Part shown: piece after piece, positions 46,171-57,143 of the stretch
Layout of the letters: each line of letters begins with the position of its first letter
Position numbering within the stretch: the first letter of the stretch is position 1
The notes under the pieces: model-generated
The model's input: only the letters and a program-made list of their open reading frames with translations
Database searches by the model: none
What the model was told of the DNA's origin: nothing
Translations under genes and position numbers: made by a program
Assembly: GCA_036925085.1 (NCBI GenBank)
Contig: JAUPFP010000044.1
Location: 930,001-994,000 of the forward strand
Direction of reading: 5' to 3'
Source: Brachycybe producta
Lineage: Eukaryota; Arthropoda; Diplopoda; Playtdesmida; Andrognathidae
Length of the DNA: 64,000 nucleotides

Positions 46171-46620
46171 CAGGGCCAGCTCAAGAGTTTCATGTGCCTT
46201 AGGCGAGACTTAAAATGTGCACCCCAGTTGTATTCTGTACCATCCGTCCGTCTGCCTATCCATCATCTTACCTATCAACATGCTAACTTATTTCCACCCA
46301 TTCATTCATCTATCTATCCTTTCTAAACCCCTTCAAACTCAAGTAAACTTTTATTTAGTCCGGCAGATTGGCGATCTATTATTTTTATTTTGCGTCGGCA
46401 AAATAAAAATAATAGATCGCCAATCTGCCGGACTAAATAAAAACAGTACTTGAGTTAAATTATTTATATACATGTATATCATAGGCCTAATCAATTTTAG
46501 TAAGAATTAAAGTTAGTAATCGTTTAATTTGTATATTTCTGTTTAAATTAAACACGAAAAAAATTACATTTTGTCAAATATTTTTGGACCTAAGTTCGCC
46601 TAAAGGATGGGCTGGCCCTG
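46171..46620. mobile_element. hAT-like MITE in the 3' flank of P7
   Basis: Ends CAGGGCCAGC and GCTGGCCCTG. The flanking octamers are tttgacat (46163-46170) and tgtgacat (46621-46628), with one mismatch. The P5, P6 and P9 flanks have the uninterrupted 'atgtctttgaca'. It is non-coding and contains a large palindrome. Confidence 0.8.
46336..46456. repeat. Palindrome inside the P7 hAT-like MITE
   Basis: The arms 46349-46393 and 46398-46442 are essentially perfect, with looser symmetry out to 46336 and 46456. The P8 copy of the MITE keeps only the right-arm sequence. Confidence 0.85.
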
Positions 46621-46650
46621 TGTGACATTATCTTGTAATACGATTTTTCA

Positions 46651-49600
46651 CTAGTTGTGTAACTGACGCTGTTTTACCATCAAACTGAATGGTGGTGGAC
46701 GAACTGTTGAACCCATTATTGGGTCGATGCTTGGAAGGTTTTCATTTGGTGCACAATGGAAAGCGAAACGGTGCAATAAATTGCTGAAAAAGAGAAATAG
46801 TTGCATTTTGGCCAAAGCTTCTCCTATGCATACTCTTGCACCTATTATTGAAATACACAGTAAAAACAGATAATATAATTTCGAATATTTGTTTCATTTT
46901 CTTTCTTTAACAGTCTAGACACTTCAGAGTTGAACGTGCTGTGAGACGTGATCAATTTGGGGGTTCCCGAGTTGCACAAATGGCTCCTGGAACCAAACGG
47001 CAATTGGAAACGTTACGAAAATACCTCTTTACCTGAAGAACATATTAAGGAATACGCACATTTTTTTTAAAGCTGAAAGATGTTCCTGAAGAACAAAAGG
47101 TAATTTATGAAGCTAGTGGACCATTTTGAAGTTAATGACCTTTAACATGGGTCGCGAGCAAATTAGCACAATCAAAAGGGTGTAAATTTACAACCAAAAG
47201 ACTTTAAAACCTTGCCACACCATTCAAGAAGCAATTGCAGCTTCAATTATTGCCCAAAACTCACTTTGAAGAGAGATATGTTGTTAAGAGGCGAAATCAT
47301 GTTTTTCGACAAATCAGTTTTCTCTTGACATTGCGCCATTGGTGTCGTTCAGCACGTCCATGCTAGAGTGTCTATATAAGCTTACCAAATGCTTACCAAT
47401 AGAAAATGGGATTAAATATTCTGGCTTCTTGACTTTTCCATTTTCGCTCAAAAATCGTTCTGGTCTGAAGGCATCTGGATCATCCCAATAGTCTTTGTCA
47501 TGGTGAACAGCCCACAGATTTGGGGCCACAAATGTTCCTTTAGGTATTGTGTATCCCATTACTTCGGTTGTATCAATAGTTGTACGGGGAGGCGATAAAG
47601 GTAGGACCGAAGCAAAACGATGTATCTCGAATATGGTGGCCTCGGTGTAAGGCAAACTGTTTGGTTTTAAAGAGGTTAATTGGTGATGTGTTCTATCTTG
47701 CAAGCATGCATCTTTCACGATGATTCGGGGTGGGGGAACTATACCATCTCATCACAAGGTGGGACGTGGAGGCTAGCTTCATATTAGAGTACCGACGCTG
47801 TCGAGATGTTGAGATGGAAGTATAATAAGAGTTGGAGGTGGAGGCTGCCAATGCTTGTAGTTGATGGAATTGGAATATTTTGGCAAGTGGCGGATGTTAC
47901 AAGCACACTCGGTACTCTAATACTGTATAATTTCTTAATAGCTAGCCTTCACCTCCAACCCTTTGTCATTGGCATTGTCTTTGTGATTGGCTACACTCTA
48001 ATTCAGTGATTACACTGATTAGGTTGTTTGCAATGATGTTTCATAATGCACAATTATTGATTTCTCACTGTATGCGGTCAGCATAATTTACATATCGATG
48101 TCCTCCTATCACTGAATCCAGTTCTTCATGTATTTTATTTTGAACTTCCGGCCAATATACCATGTAGAGTATACCAAACTCTAAGGTGTTTTGAGTCGTT
48201 TCCACTCCAGCTAGGAACATATCATAAAGTGTACCTACAAGGTGTTTCACTGTCATTATACAAAGAGAAAATATTTTGTACTATATAATATTCTATCAAA
48301 TTCAATTCGTTATCGTTATACGTGGCTCGTACTTTGATATGGGGAATCCTCTTCTTCCGATCCTTCTCTCTTGTACATTTCTGCCAAATAGTCGTCGATG
48401 AAATCTCGAGGAATTCCATCTTTATACGTTTTCACGTGGTTATCGATCTCCTCTTTTATGTAATCTATTATTTTATTGTTGCTCTCCAGAAACAGTGCCA
48501 TGTGAGAATTCCATGGACCAGGTATATATCTCAGAATTGGGAAGAAATTTACAACACCAAGCATTGAAGTATCCTCAAAGACATTACTTGCATATTCTGT
48601 AATTTGTTTCATTTTAGGATCTTTTGTGTCAAATCTGTTTCCTGTTCAAAATGAATTATTTCATAATTAGGTAGATCTATATTTTCAAGTCCTGTCAAAG
48701 GATGTATTTTGAGATTGTTGAACAACAGTGCATTTCTTTTGCTTTGGTGGGACACCCACATATTTAGACCCATTTTAAAGGCAGAAACTTGCTACTGGAA
48801 CTTGTATCCTCTGAAACAGGGTTTCAACATACAAATATCTTGTTTTATTTAGTATTCGTGAACCGAGTTTTTTATGTTGAAAAGGCGTTTCGAGGGTTTA
48901 AGTTGAAGTTCAAGTGAAATTGTGCCAAGTTTTCATTTTAATATGGTTTTAAATTGTAAACTCTTCTCAAAATCTGGTTATTCTGTCTTTCATGAACAAA
49001 AAAATTAACAAAAACATGAGTGTTTTAAAAACTAAAAGGATATTTCAATCACGTACGGGATTTCGTGTTGGTTTAATTATGTTTTTTATGTCTGTTTGAA
49101 AATTACCCAACTTTAAACAGACATTTTTTAATTACTGTCTGTATGAAGTTTATTTTGAAATATTCCAAATAAAAATACCTGGGGCCCGTTTCACCAAAGT
49201 TTCAAAATAACAAATGAAAATAACAAACATTTTTTCAACCAGTCTCAGAGTTGGGTAACGTTTTTGAGCTTCAATATTTTAGTGTTGTTTAAAATTATAA
49301 TGTGGAACTTTTCGTCTGACGATGAATTAATTATTCATATTACTTATATTACACCGTCACCGAAGACCTCGAAGATTTATGATGAGGATAAATTTCGAGT
49401 TGTCATATAAAATTGTAACTATTTATTCACAGTTTTAACTACTGTATTTATTCACAAGTGTAAAAAAAATGTCATGAAACTTGATGAAACACCTGTACTT
49501 GTAGACTTGTTGTTGCTAGCACGGGGGATCTACATTAGGGTTAATTGGGCCAGGGCCCCAAATTTTTAGCGGGCTCCAAGACACAATTCAATTCAACTCA

Positions 49601-51852
49601 GTACACCTGCAATCAGCTCAAAAGCTATGTGACAGGGTGGGATTGCTCCCGATCACAACTGTTTGTCATTCAGGTAAAACAAGACATGATTGTTAAATTG
49701 AAATCGTCCTAACAAAGAACTATCAACTGGAAGAGAATTCCTTGGTCTAATAACATTTTGGGAAAAAAAGACCAAAAGTATGCATCAGTTCTAGCCATTA
49801 ATTCGTTTTAAAGTTTTTGAATGGCCGTGCCTTCGTTTACGAGGATTTATATTTAATAAGTCATTAATTAGGGCAATATTATCATCTGTCAGTAAATGTT
49901 CGAAAAGGGCAAGGCTTTGGTCATTTCTTTGGCCTGCTAATGATTCCCATTTTAGTTCCTGAAGCATAGAAGATACACTGTCAGCATACACTATACATGT
50001 ATCTTCCTTTCACAAATCTTGCAAACCTATACGTTGTACCATTTCTATTTCGTGCTAATTCTAAATGCTTCTATAACTAAACACTTCTATCGTGTAGTTA
50101 TTTAAAGAGATATTAGCCTGAAAATAGTAACTACAATATCTTAAAAAATTAAAACTGTATATTTTTACTGTATGTTATAAACAGCATTTATAAATTTTAT
50201 TGAATTTTCTTAAAAAGGGTCCCAGAGGCCCCAGGGCTCCCAAAAAGCTAGATCCGCCCCTAGTTGCCAGTACCTGTAACTGTGAAATTATGACTTTGTG
50301 ACTTTTGTGAAACGGACCCAAGGTGAATAAACATTTTGTCATAAATCTAATTTAAGTTACTAAAGAGTAGGCCTACTTTATGAAATTTTAAATAATAACA
50401 AAAAACTGATTTAAATAAAAAAAAAAATCCGATTTAAACTTTTTAAAATTTAAAATTTAAAATTTTGACTTTTATTAAAAAAGGAATCATGATTTTATCT
50501 CTCCTAATATACACTACAAAGTAGTACAAAATTATTATTATGCATACTTTTTCAAAAATAGGTTTAAATTTAAGGAATGTTGTGGTACAAATTGAGTTGT
50601 AACTGTTTTAGAACACATTGCCTTCATTACGTTGTATAATCTTACCAGACATACTGCTCCATATTATATTTATTAGCGGTATGAAGTATGATTTGGAAAT
50701 AGGAATAACGTTATTGCTTATCTCCGTTATGTGTTCCATAAGAGTTCGAACTTCATTAAATATAATATTTTCGAATTGAATCCTTCCAATGCCAAGTTTT
50801 CGCATTTCTTGCAAAGTGAATCTTCGTTGTTCTTTCCACCTTGGTCCATCTGATGCAAATATATCTGATTCATAAAAATCAAATAAAAACATCAGTTTAT
50901 TTACACGTTCGGGAGAGGTTCAATTTGGCTAAGATTAAAACATTACAGAGCTTAAACTAAAAATCTGAATTAAGGTAGCAGAATAGATATTTATATTGTT
51001 TATGTCTTCCCGGGTGGCACCACTGCTGTGGTTAATGCTAAGCTCCATAGATGTTTTGGGAACATTTGGACACAAACGTCAATGAAACGTTTTTTTTAAA
51101 CAACATTACGAAAAAAATTCAAATTGTTATCAAAACTAGAATGGTAGAAAATTATGCTAAAAGTTTTTTCATTGAAATATCTTAAAAAATAAACATTTTC
51201 TAGCAATTTGAAAATGACTCGTTTTCAGGTGTTTTTTTTTTTTCTTTCGGATATTGCAAACTGTCATAAAACGAAAAAATACTTTTAGCATTATAACCAA
51301 CTATTCTAGTTTCTAAAATGCTTTGAATTTTTTGTAATATTTTTTTCTCGGAAAACTTTCGCTTGAAAAACATAAATTTTCTCAAAACCACGGGTGGGTG
51401 GAAGAGACCTCCTATAGAACATTATGGGTCACTACAGTGTCACCCTTCTGGAGGATAATAACAATAAATATCTATTTATAACCACCTTAATTAGTATAGC
51501 CATGATTTTGTTTACCGTCATAATGCGTCATTTGTTCAAACTTGTATAGTTTTGGTCGTCCGGAAAATATTGTCGATTTCGCCACAAGACATTCCTTGAT
51601 GGCTGTCCAATCATTGAGAACGATTACATTTGTACTTCCAATTGGAATGCTCATTATACTTCCATATTTTTTAGATAATTTTGCAAACTGTTTGTATGGA
51701 TGGTTTTTATCAAGAAATGGAATGAAACCAAGAAATGGTAATCCTTTAGGTCCTGGTGGAAGATTGGGGATTTGTTTATCTTTTGATCTCCAGAAGATGT
51801 ACAGCAAAAATATCAGAATCAAAAACAACGAAAATTGAATGAACCAATACAT
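46651..51852 (-). CDS. P7: CYP2-clan cytochrome P450, intact
   Basis: Exons are 51852-51516, 50864-50646, 48641-48333, 48249-48069, 47656-47397 and 46841-46651. They splice to 1497 nt and 498 aa. Start MYWFIQFSLF with anchor, hinge LPPGPKGLPFLG, WKEQR, I helix AGVETT, EIHR, FRPERF, haem loop FSIGARVCIG, tail MVKQRQLHN. The ExxR motif reads EIHR, which still satisfies it. Two local departures from the siblings are DFIDDYL for DFIDVYL in exon 3 and KMQLF for KMELF just after the haem loop. Exon 6 is short and contains no early Met, but it is open to its TAG. Intron 2 is the longest of the array because a retroelement-bearing insertion sits inside its MITE. Confidence 0.92.
47757..47960. mobile_element. 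Intron-4 foldback element, P7 copy (uninterrupted)
   Basis: A compact copy of about 200 bp with inverted ends ('acgtggaggctagc', 'attagagtaccga' and their inverse). It serves as the reference form for the interrupted copies in P5, P6 and P8. Confidence 0.65.
49178..50323. mobile_element. Intron-2 MITE, P7 copy, with nested insertion
   Basis: The left end CCTGGGGCCCGTTTCACC and a degenerate right end (GTGAAACGGACCCAAGG) are separated by an extra insertion of about 760 bp. Confidence 0.7.
49513..50268 (-). mobile_element. Nested insertion with a LINE-like reverse transcriptase scrap
   Basis: The outer ends look inverted ('gctagcacgggggatcta' against the complement of 'tagatccgcccctag', followed by GGGCC-rich blocks), suggesting a DNA-transposon shell. 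Inside, minus strand 49991-49791, a 66-codon frame reads SMLQELKWESLAGQRND and later LINDLLNINPRKRR. It resembles the C-terminal end of non-LTR retrotransposon reverse transcriptases. The exact boundaries are approximate. Confidence 0.5.
50974..51486. mobile_element. Intron-1 MITE, P7 copy
   Basis: TTAA at 50970-50973 and 51487-51490 bounds termini GGTAGCAGAATAG and CCACC. The inner blocks are shared with P5 and P6. Confidence 0.65.
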
Positions 51853-52745
51853 TTTAATTGCAAAACTAGAAATAAATATTTGGAAAATAAAATAAACACT
51901 TTTCAGCTTGTTTATTTGTCATTCAGTACAGCCTTCATGTTGAGGCTATATTTTTAATTGATATACAAGCATTAAAAAAATAAGGGAGACTTGAATAGAA
52001 TATAGAGGTAGCTCAACTTAGAATTCTACCTTAAGCGATGAGTGCGTTCACTTCCTATAGGCTGCGTTCAGACTACTCGTACTCGAGCTGGGTGAGGGGG
52101 CACGTCAACAAGCCCAAGTAATGTGGACGGACTCACGAGCAGCGATACAAGTAGCACGAGTAACGCGAGCCAGAGGCTCGTCTGGCTCTGCTTGATGTCA
52201 GTACATTAAAGAGGTGGACGGGGGACGAGCACAGTTTCGTTGACTTAAAGTGACTCAAATGAGCACCACGACCAAAAAAGAAGTGCCTCTTAACTGAACT
52301 CACCCATTGTTTCCACTAAGACACATAAGTCTGAGTGGAAACGTGCTTTAAGATGCTTTGCTTACCATAGCTGAGTTTCGCCAGTGGATGGCGCCACTTG
52401 TACTTAAGAGCTAATTTTTTTAGATACAAGATTCAATAAACATACAGAATATAAGAGAATCTTGAAGAGAGGTTATACAATTAATACTGTATCCAGTAGC
52501 GCGAACAGGAATATGGTCGGGTAGGGGGGGGGGCTAATTAAATATTAAATAAGTACTTAATATCTCCGAGGGGGGAATCTGAAGAGCCAAGGGATGGGTG
52601 TAAGTCCTGGGGTAAGTCCTTCAGACTCCTTAGCTGAGTTAGCTCTTCCTCGCCCCGTGGTTGCGCTACTGACTCTATCACTCACGACGTTTTTTACATG
52701 TACAGTGTACAGTATTTATTTCAGTTTGAATGATGTCTTTGACAT
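51853..52745. other. Intergenic between P8 and P7
   Basis: Paralogous to 45226-46170, including the 'ggctgcgttcagactactcg' repeat at 52060. A G run is at about 52522. No gene is recognised. Confidence 0.5.
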
Positions 52746-53132
52746 CAGGGCCAGCACAAGGGTTTCATTGTGGCTTAGGCGAGACTTAAAATGTGCACCC
52801 CAGTTGTATTCTGTACCATCCATCCGTCTGCCTATCCATCACCCTACCTATAAACAAGCTTACTTCTTCCCACCCATTCAACTGTCTATCCATTCTAAAC
52901 CCCAGAATAAAAACAATAGGTCGCCAATCTGCAGGACAAAATAAATACATAGTACTTGAGGTAAATTATTTATATACATGTATAAGTGTATATCATAGGC
53001 CTAATCAATTTTAGTAAGAATTAAAATTAGTAATCGTTTAATTTATATATTTCTGTTTAAATTAAACACGAAAAAAATTACATTTTGTTAAAATGCGCCC
53101 TAGTGGAACGCCTAATGGACGGGTTGGCCTTG
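52746..53132. mobile_element. hAT-like MITE in the 3' flank of P8
   Basis: Ends CAGGGCCAGC and a degenerate GTTGGCCTTG. It lies at the same site, with the same octamers (tttgacat at 52738-52745, tgtgacat at 53133-53140), as the P7 copy, so it is one insertion inherited by both. Confidence 0.78.
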
Positions 53133-53163
53133 TGTGACATTATCGAGTAATACGATTTTTCAC

Positions 53164-56100
53164 CTAGTTGTGTAACTGACGCTGTTTTACCATCAAACTG
53201 AATGGTGGTGCTCGAAATGTTGAACCCATTATTGGGTCGATGCTTGGAAGGTTTTCATTTGGTGCACAATGGAAAGAGAAACGGTGCATTAAATTGCTGA
53301 AAAAGAGAAATAGTTCCATTTTGGCCAAAGCTTTTCCCATGCATACTCTTGCACCTATTATTGAAATACACAGTAAAAACAGATAATATAATTTTGAATA
53401 TTTGTTTCATTTTCTTTCTTTAACAGTCTAGACACTTCAGAGGTGAACGTGCTGTGTGAGACGTGGTCAATTTGGTGGTTCCCGAGTTGCACAAATGGCT
53501 CCTGGAACCAAACGGCAATTGGAAACGTTACGAAACTACCTCCTTACCTGATGAACATGTTAAGGAATACGCACAATTTTTTTAAAGCTGAAAGATGTTC
53601 CTGAAGAACAAAAGGTAATTTACAAAGCTAGTGGACGATTTTGAAGTTAATGACCTTTAACATGGGTCGCGAGCAAATTAGCATAATTCAAAAAGGTGTA
53701 AATTTACAACCAAAAGACTTTAAAACCTAATTGCCCCACCATTCATGAAGCGATTGCAGCTTTAATTATTGCCCAAAACTCACTTTGAAGAAAGATTTGT
53801 TTTTAGAATTGAAATCATGTTTTTCGACACATCAATTTACACTTAACATTGTGTCATTGACGTCGTTCAGCACGTGCATGCTAGAGTGCCTATATAAGCT
53901 TACCAAATGCTTACCAATAGAAAATGGGATTAAATATTCTGGTTTCTTGATTTTTCCATTTTCGCTCAAAAATCGTTCTGGTCTGAAGGCATCTGGATCA
54001 TCCCAATAGTCTTTGTCATGGTGAATCGCCCACAGATTGGAGGTGACAAACATTCCTTTAGGTATCGTGTATCCCATTACTTCGGTTGTAACTAGAGGTG
54101 TACGGGGAGGCGAAAAAGGTAGGACCGAGGCAAAACGCTGTATCTCCAATAGGGTGGCCTCGGTGTAAGGCAAACTGTTTGGTTTAAAAGACGTTAATTG
54201 ATAATGTGTACAAGAATGCATCTCCCACAACAATATGAGGCGTGGGAGCTGTACCATCTCATCTCAAGGTTGGAGGTGGAGGCCAGCTGCATATTAGCAG
54301 GGCCATGCAGTAGATTTCCTCAGTATGATGCAAGTCTTCGAAATGCCGCCCCTTAAATGTTACTTTTTAATTCGAGTCCCTATTGTCATAACAATCATTT
54401 TCAATGATAATAAGTAACTACAATTGCTGTAAAAAACAATAATTCTCTTACCTGATCTACTTTTTAAACACAAAAACTGAATTAGTATAAATGCAAAAAT
54501 ATTATACTGATACAGATATATTATATATCTGATTTACTAATTTAAACACAGCACAGCCACTTGCCACTTCTCAAGACAAACTAACATAAAAATCAAATAT
54601 TGTCAATAATTGTAAGCTCAAAGCAGAACTATCAACACGTAACACGTGCAGTTGTCTTTTGTGATAATTGTAGCCTCAGCTTTTAGGAGCGGCCGCGCGG
54701 TATATTACAAACAAAAATAGTAGCTTCGTGCTGTCAGATCAAAAGTCTTTCGGGGAGCACTCGCCAACGATGCACCTGCACCAGAAACCAAAATCAAAGG
54801 GTACCGAAAGTGCTTACGCAGAGGCAAGCAATAAATCATAAATCGTATACATCAATATCGGAATAACATAGACCAATATAGAAAATTGTTGCATAAAGAT
54901 TTTTAATTATTGAATGGTTCAAATCGTATTTTGATTTTGCTGCTTATGCCACCCCCTTACGGTGCCGCCTGATGCGGCCGCCTCTCTGTATCATAGCACG
55001 GCACGGCCCTTCATATTAGAGTACTGAGGCTATCGAGATGTGGAGATTGAAGTATAATACGAGGAATATTTGGGATGTGGGATGTTTGGCAGTGTCGGAT
55101 GTTATGATCGTAATATGGTCTCAAGCACACTCCGTACTCGAATGTAATCTCTTAATAGCTAGACTTCACCTCCAACCATTTGTCGTTGTGTCTGATTGGG
55201 TACAGCCTAATTCAGGTTTAATTTAGGTTGTTTGCAATGATATTTCATAATGCACAATTATTTATTTCTTACTGTATGCGGTCAGCATAATTTATATATC
55301 GATGTTCTCCTATAACTGTGTCCAATTCTTCGTGTATTTTATTTTGAACTTCCGGCCAATGTACCATGTAGAGTATACCAAACTCTAAGGTGTTTTGAGT
55401 TGTTTCCACTCCAGCTAGGAACATATCATAAACAGTACCTACAAGGTGTTTCACTGACATTATGCAAAGAAAATATTTTGTATTTATAATATTCTATCAA
55501 ATTCAGTTGGTTATCGTTATACGAGCCTCGTACTTTGATATGCGGAGTCCTTTTCTTCCGATCCGTCTCTCTTGTAAATTTCTGCCAAATAGACGTCGAT
55601 GAAATCTCGAGGAACTCCATTTTCATACGTTTTCACGTGGTTATCGATCTCTTCTTTTATGTAATCTATTATTTTCTTGTTGCTCTCCAGAAACCGTGAC
55701 ATGTTAGAATTCCATGGACCAGGTATATATCTCAGAAATGGGAAGAAATTTAAAGCACCAAACACCGCAGAATCCTCAAAGATATTACTTATATATTCTG
55801 TAAATTTGGTCAGCTTGGGATCTTTTGTGTCAAATCTGTTTCCTGTTCAAAATGATATGAATACTTTTTGCAAAAATATTTTTAAATTTAAGCGACGTTG
55901 TGGTAGAAATTGAATTGTAACTGTTTTAGAACATTGTCTTTATTACGTTGTATAATCTTACCAGACGTACTGTTCCATATCACATTCATTATAGGTGTAA
56001 AGCATAATTTGGAAATAGGAATAACGTTATTGCTAATCTCCGTTATGTGTTCTGTAAGTGTTCCAACTTCGTTAAGTATAACATCTTCGAATTGAATCCT

Positions 56101-57143
56101 TCCAATGCCAAGTTTTCGCATTTCTTGCAAAGCGAATCTTCGTTGTTCTTTCCACCTTGGTCCCTCTGATGTAAATATATCTGATTCATAAAAATCAAAA
56201 AAAAAACTTCAGTTTATTTACACGTTCGGGTGAGCTTCAAATTCCTTCATTTTGGCTAAGATTAAAACATTAATGAGCATTAGCTAACAAATCTGAATTA
56301 AGGTGGCAGAATAGATATTTTTATCGTTTATGTCTTCCCGGGTGGCACCACTGCTGTGGCTAATGCTAAGCTCCATAGATATTTTAGGAAAATTTGGGAA
56401 AATGTTTTTTTAAAAACATTACGAAAAAAATTCAAATTGTTATCAAAACTAGAATGGTAGAAAATTATGCTAAAAGTTTTTTCAAAGCAATATCTTAAAA
56501 AATAAACAATTTTATAGTTCAGTTTCATGAGAAAAAAAAAACTATTTTCGCCTTTTTCCACAAACTATTATAAAAAGTTTCTTTTGAAAAATGTCAACAT
56601 GATAAATACGTTTAGCATTATCACCAACTATTCTAGTTTCTAAAATGATTTGAATTTTTTTGGAATGTTTTTTTTTCATGGAAAACTTTCGCTTGAAAAA
56701 CATAAATTTTCTCAAAACCACGGGTGCGTGGAAGAGACCCCCTATAGAACATTATGGTTAATACAGTGGGACCGTTCTTAAGGAATGTGGCCATGATTTT
56801 GCTTACCGTCAAAATGCATCATTTGTTCATACTTGTGTAGTTTTGGTCGTCCGGAAAATATTGTCGATTTCGCCACAAGACATTCCTTGATGGCTGTCCA
56901 ATCATTTAGAACGATTAGATTTATACTTCCAATTGGAATGCTCATTATGCTTCCATATTTATTAGATAATTTTGCAAACTGTTTGTATGGATGGTTTTTA
57001 TCAAGAAATGGAATGAAACCAAGAAATGGAAATCCTTTAGGTCCTGGTGGAAAATTAGGAATTTGTTTCTCTTTTGATCTCCAGAAAATGTACAGCAAAA
57101 ATATCAGAATCAAAAACAACGAAAATTGAATGAACCAATACAT
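53164..57143 (-). CDS. P8: CYP2-clan cytochrome P450, intact, short intron 2
   Basis: Exons are 57143-56807, 56180-55962, 55842-55534, 55453-55273, 54174-53915 and 53354-53164. They splice to 1497 nt and 498 aa. Features are the start MYWFIQFSLF, anchor, hinge FPPGPKGFPFLG, WKEQR, I helix AGVETT, EIQR, FRPERF, and haem loop FSIGARVCMG followed by KALAKMELF (siblings have EALAK). Exon 2 begins DIFTSEGPRW where siblings have SDGPRW. Intron 2 is only 119 bp, against 1.1-2.0 kb in P5, P6, P7 and P9, so it has lost the MITE and most of the intron. Intron 4 carries the foldback element split by a 714-bp hAT-like insertion. The gene shares the 3'-flank MITE with P7. Confidence 0.92.
54266..55177. 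mobile_element. Intron-4 foldback element, P8 copy (interrupted)
   Basis: Inverted ends as in P7 ('ggttggaggtggagg' and 'cacctccaacc'). A hAT-like element splits its left arm. Confidence 0.6.
54298..55011. mobile_element. hAT-like insertion in P8 intron 4
   Basis: It begins CAGGGCCATGC and ends GCACGGCACGGCCCT plus T. An exact 8-bp duplication CATATTAG flanks it (54290-54297 and 55012-55019). P7 and P9 show the single-copy site. There is no transposase coding sequence. A NotI-like GCGGCCGC is at about 54690, and another GCGGCCGC is near 54973. Confidence 0.8.
56302..56777. mobile_element. Intron-1 MITE, P8 copy
   Basis: TTAA at 56298-56301 and 56778-56781. The right terminal part is shortened relative to P7, and the outer inverted repeat is lost on that side. 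Confidence 0.55.

Noticed and set aside
46651-46841. Apparent loss of the last exon in P7, and likewise P8 (53164-53354) and P3 (23168-23352).
   Set aside because: The exons are present and open. They are short and have no early Met, so a simple open-frame scan misses them.
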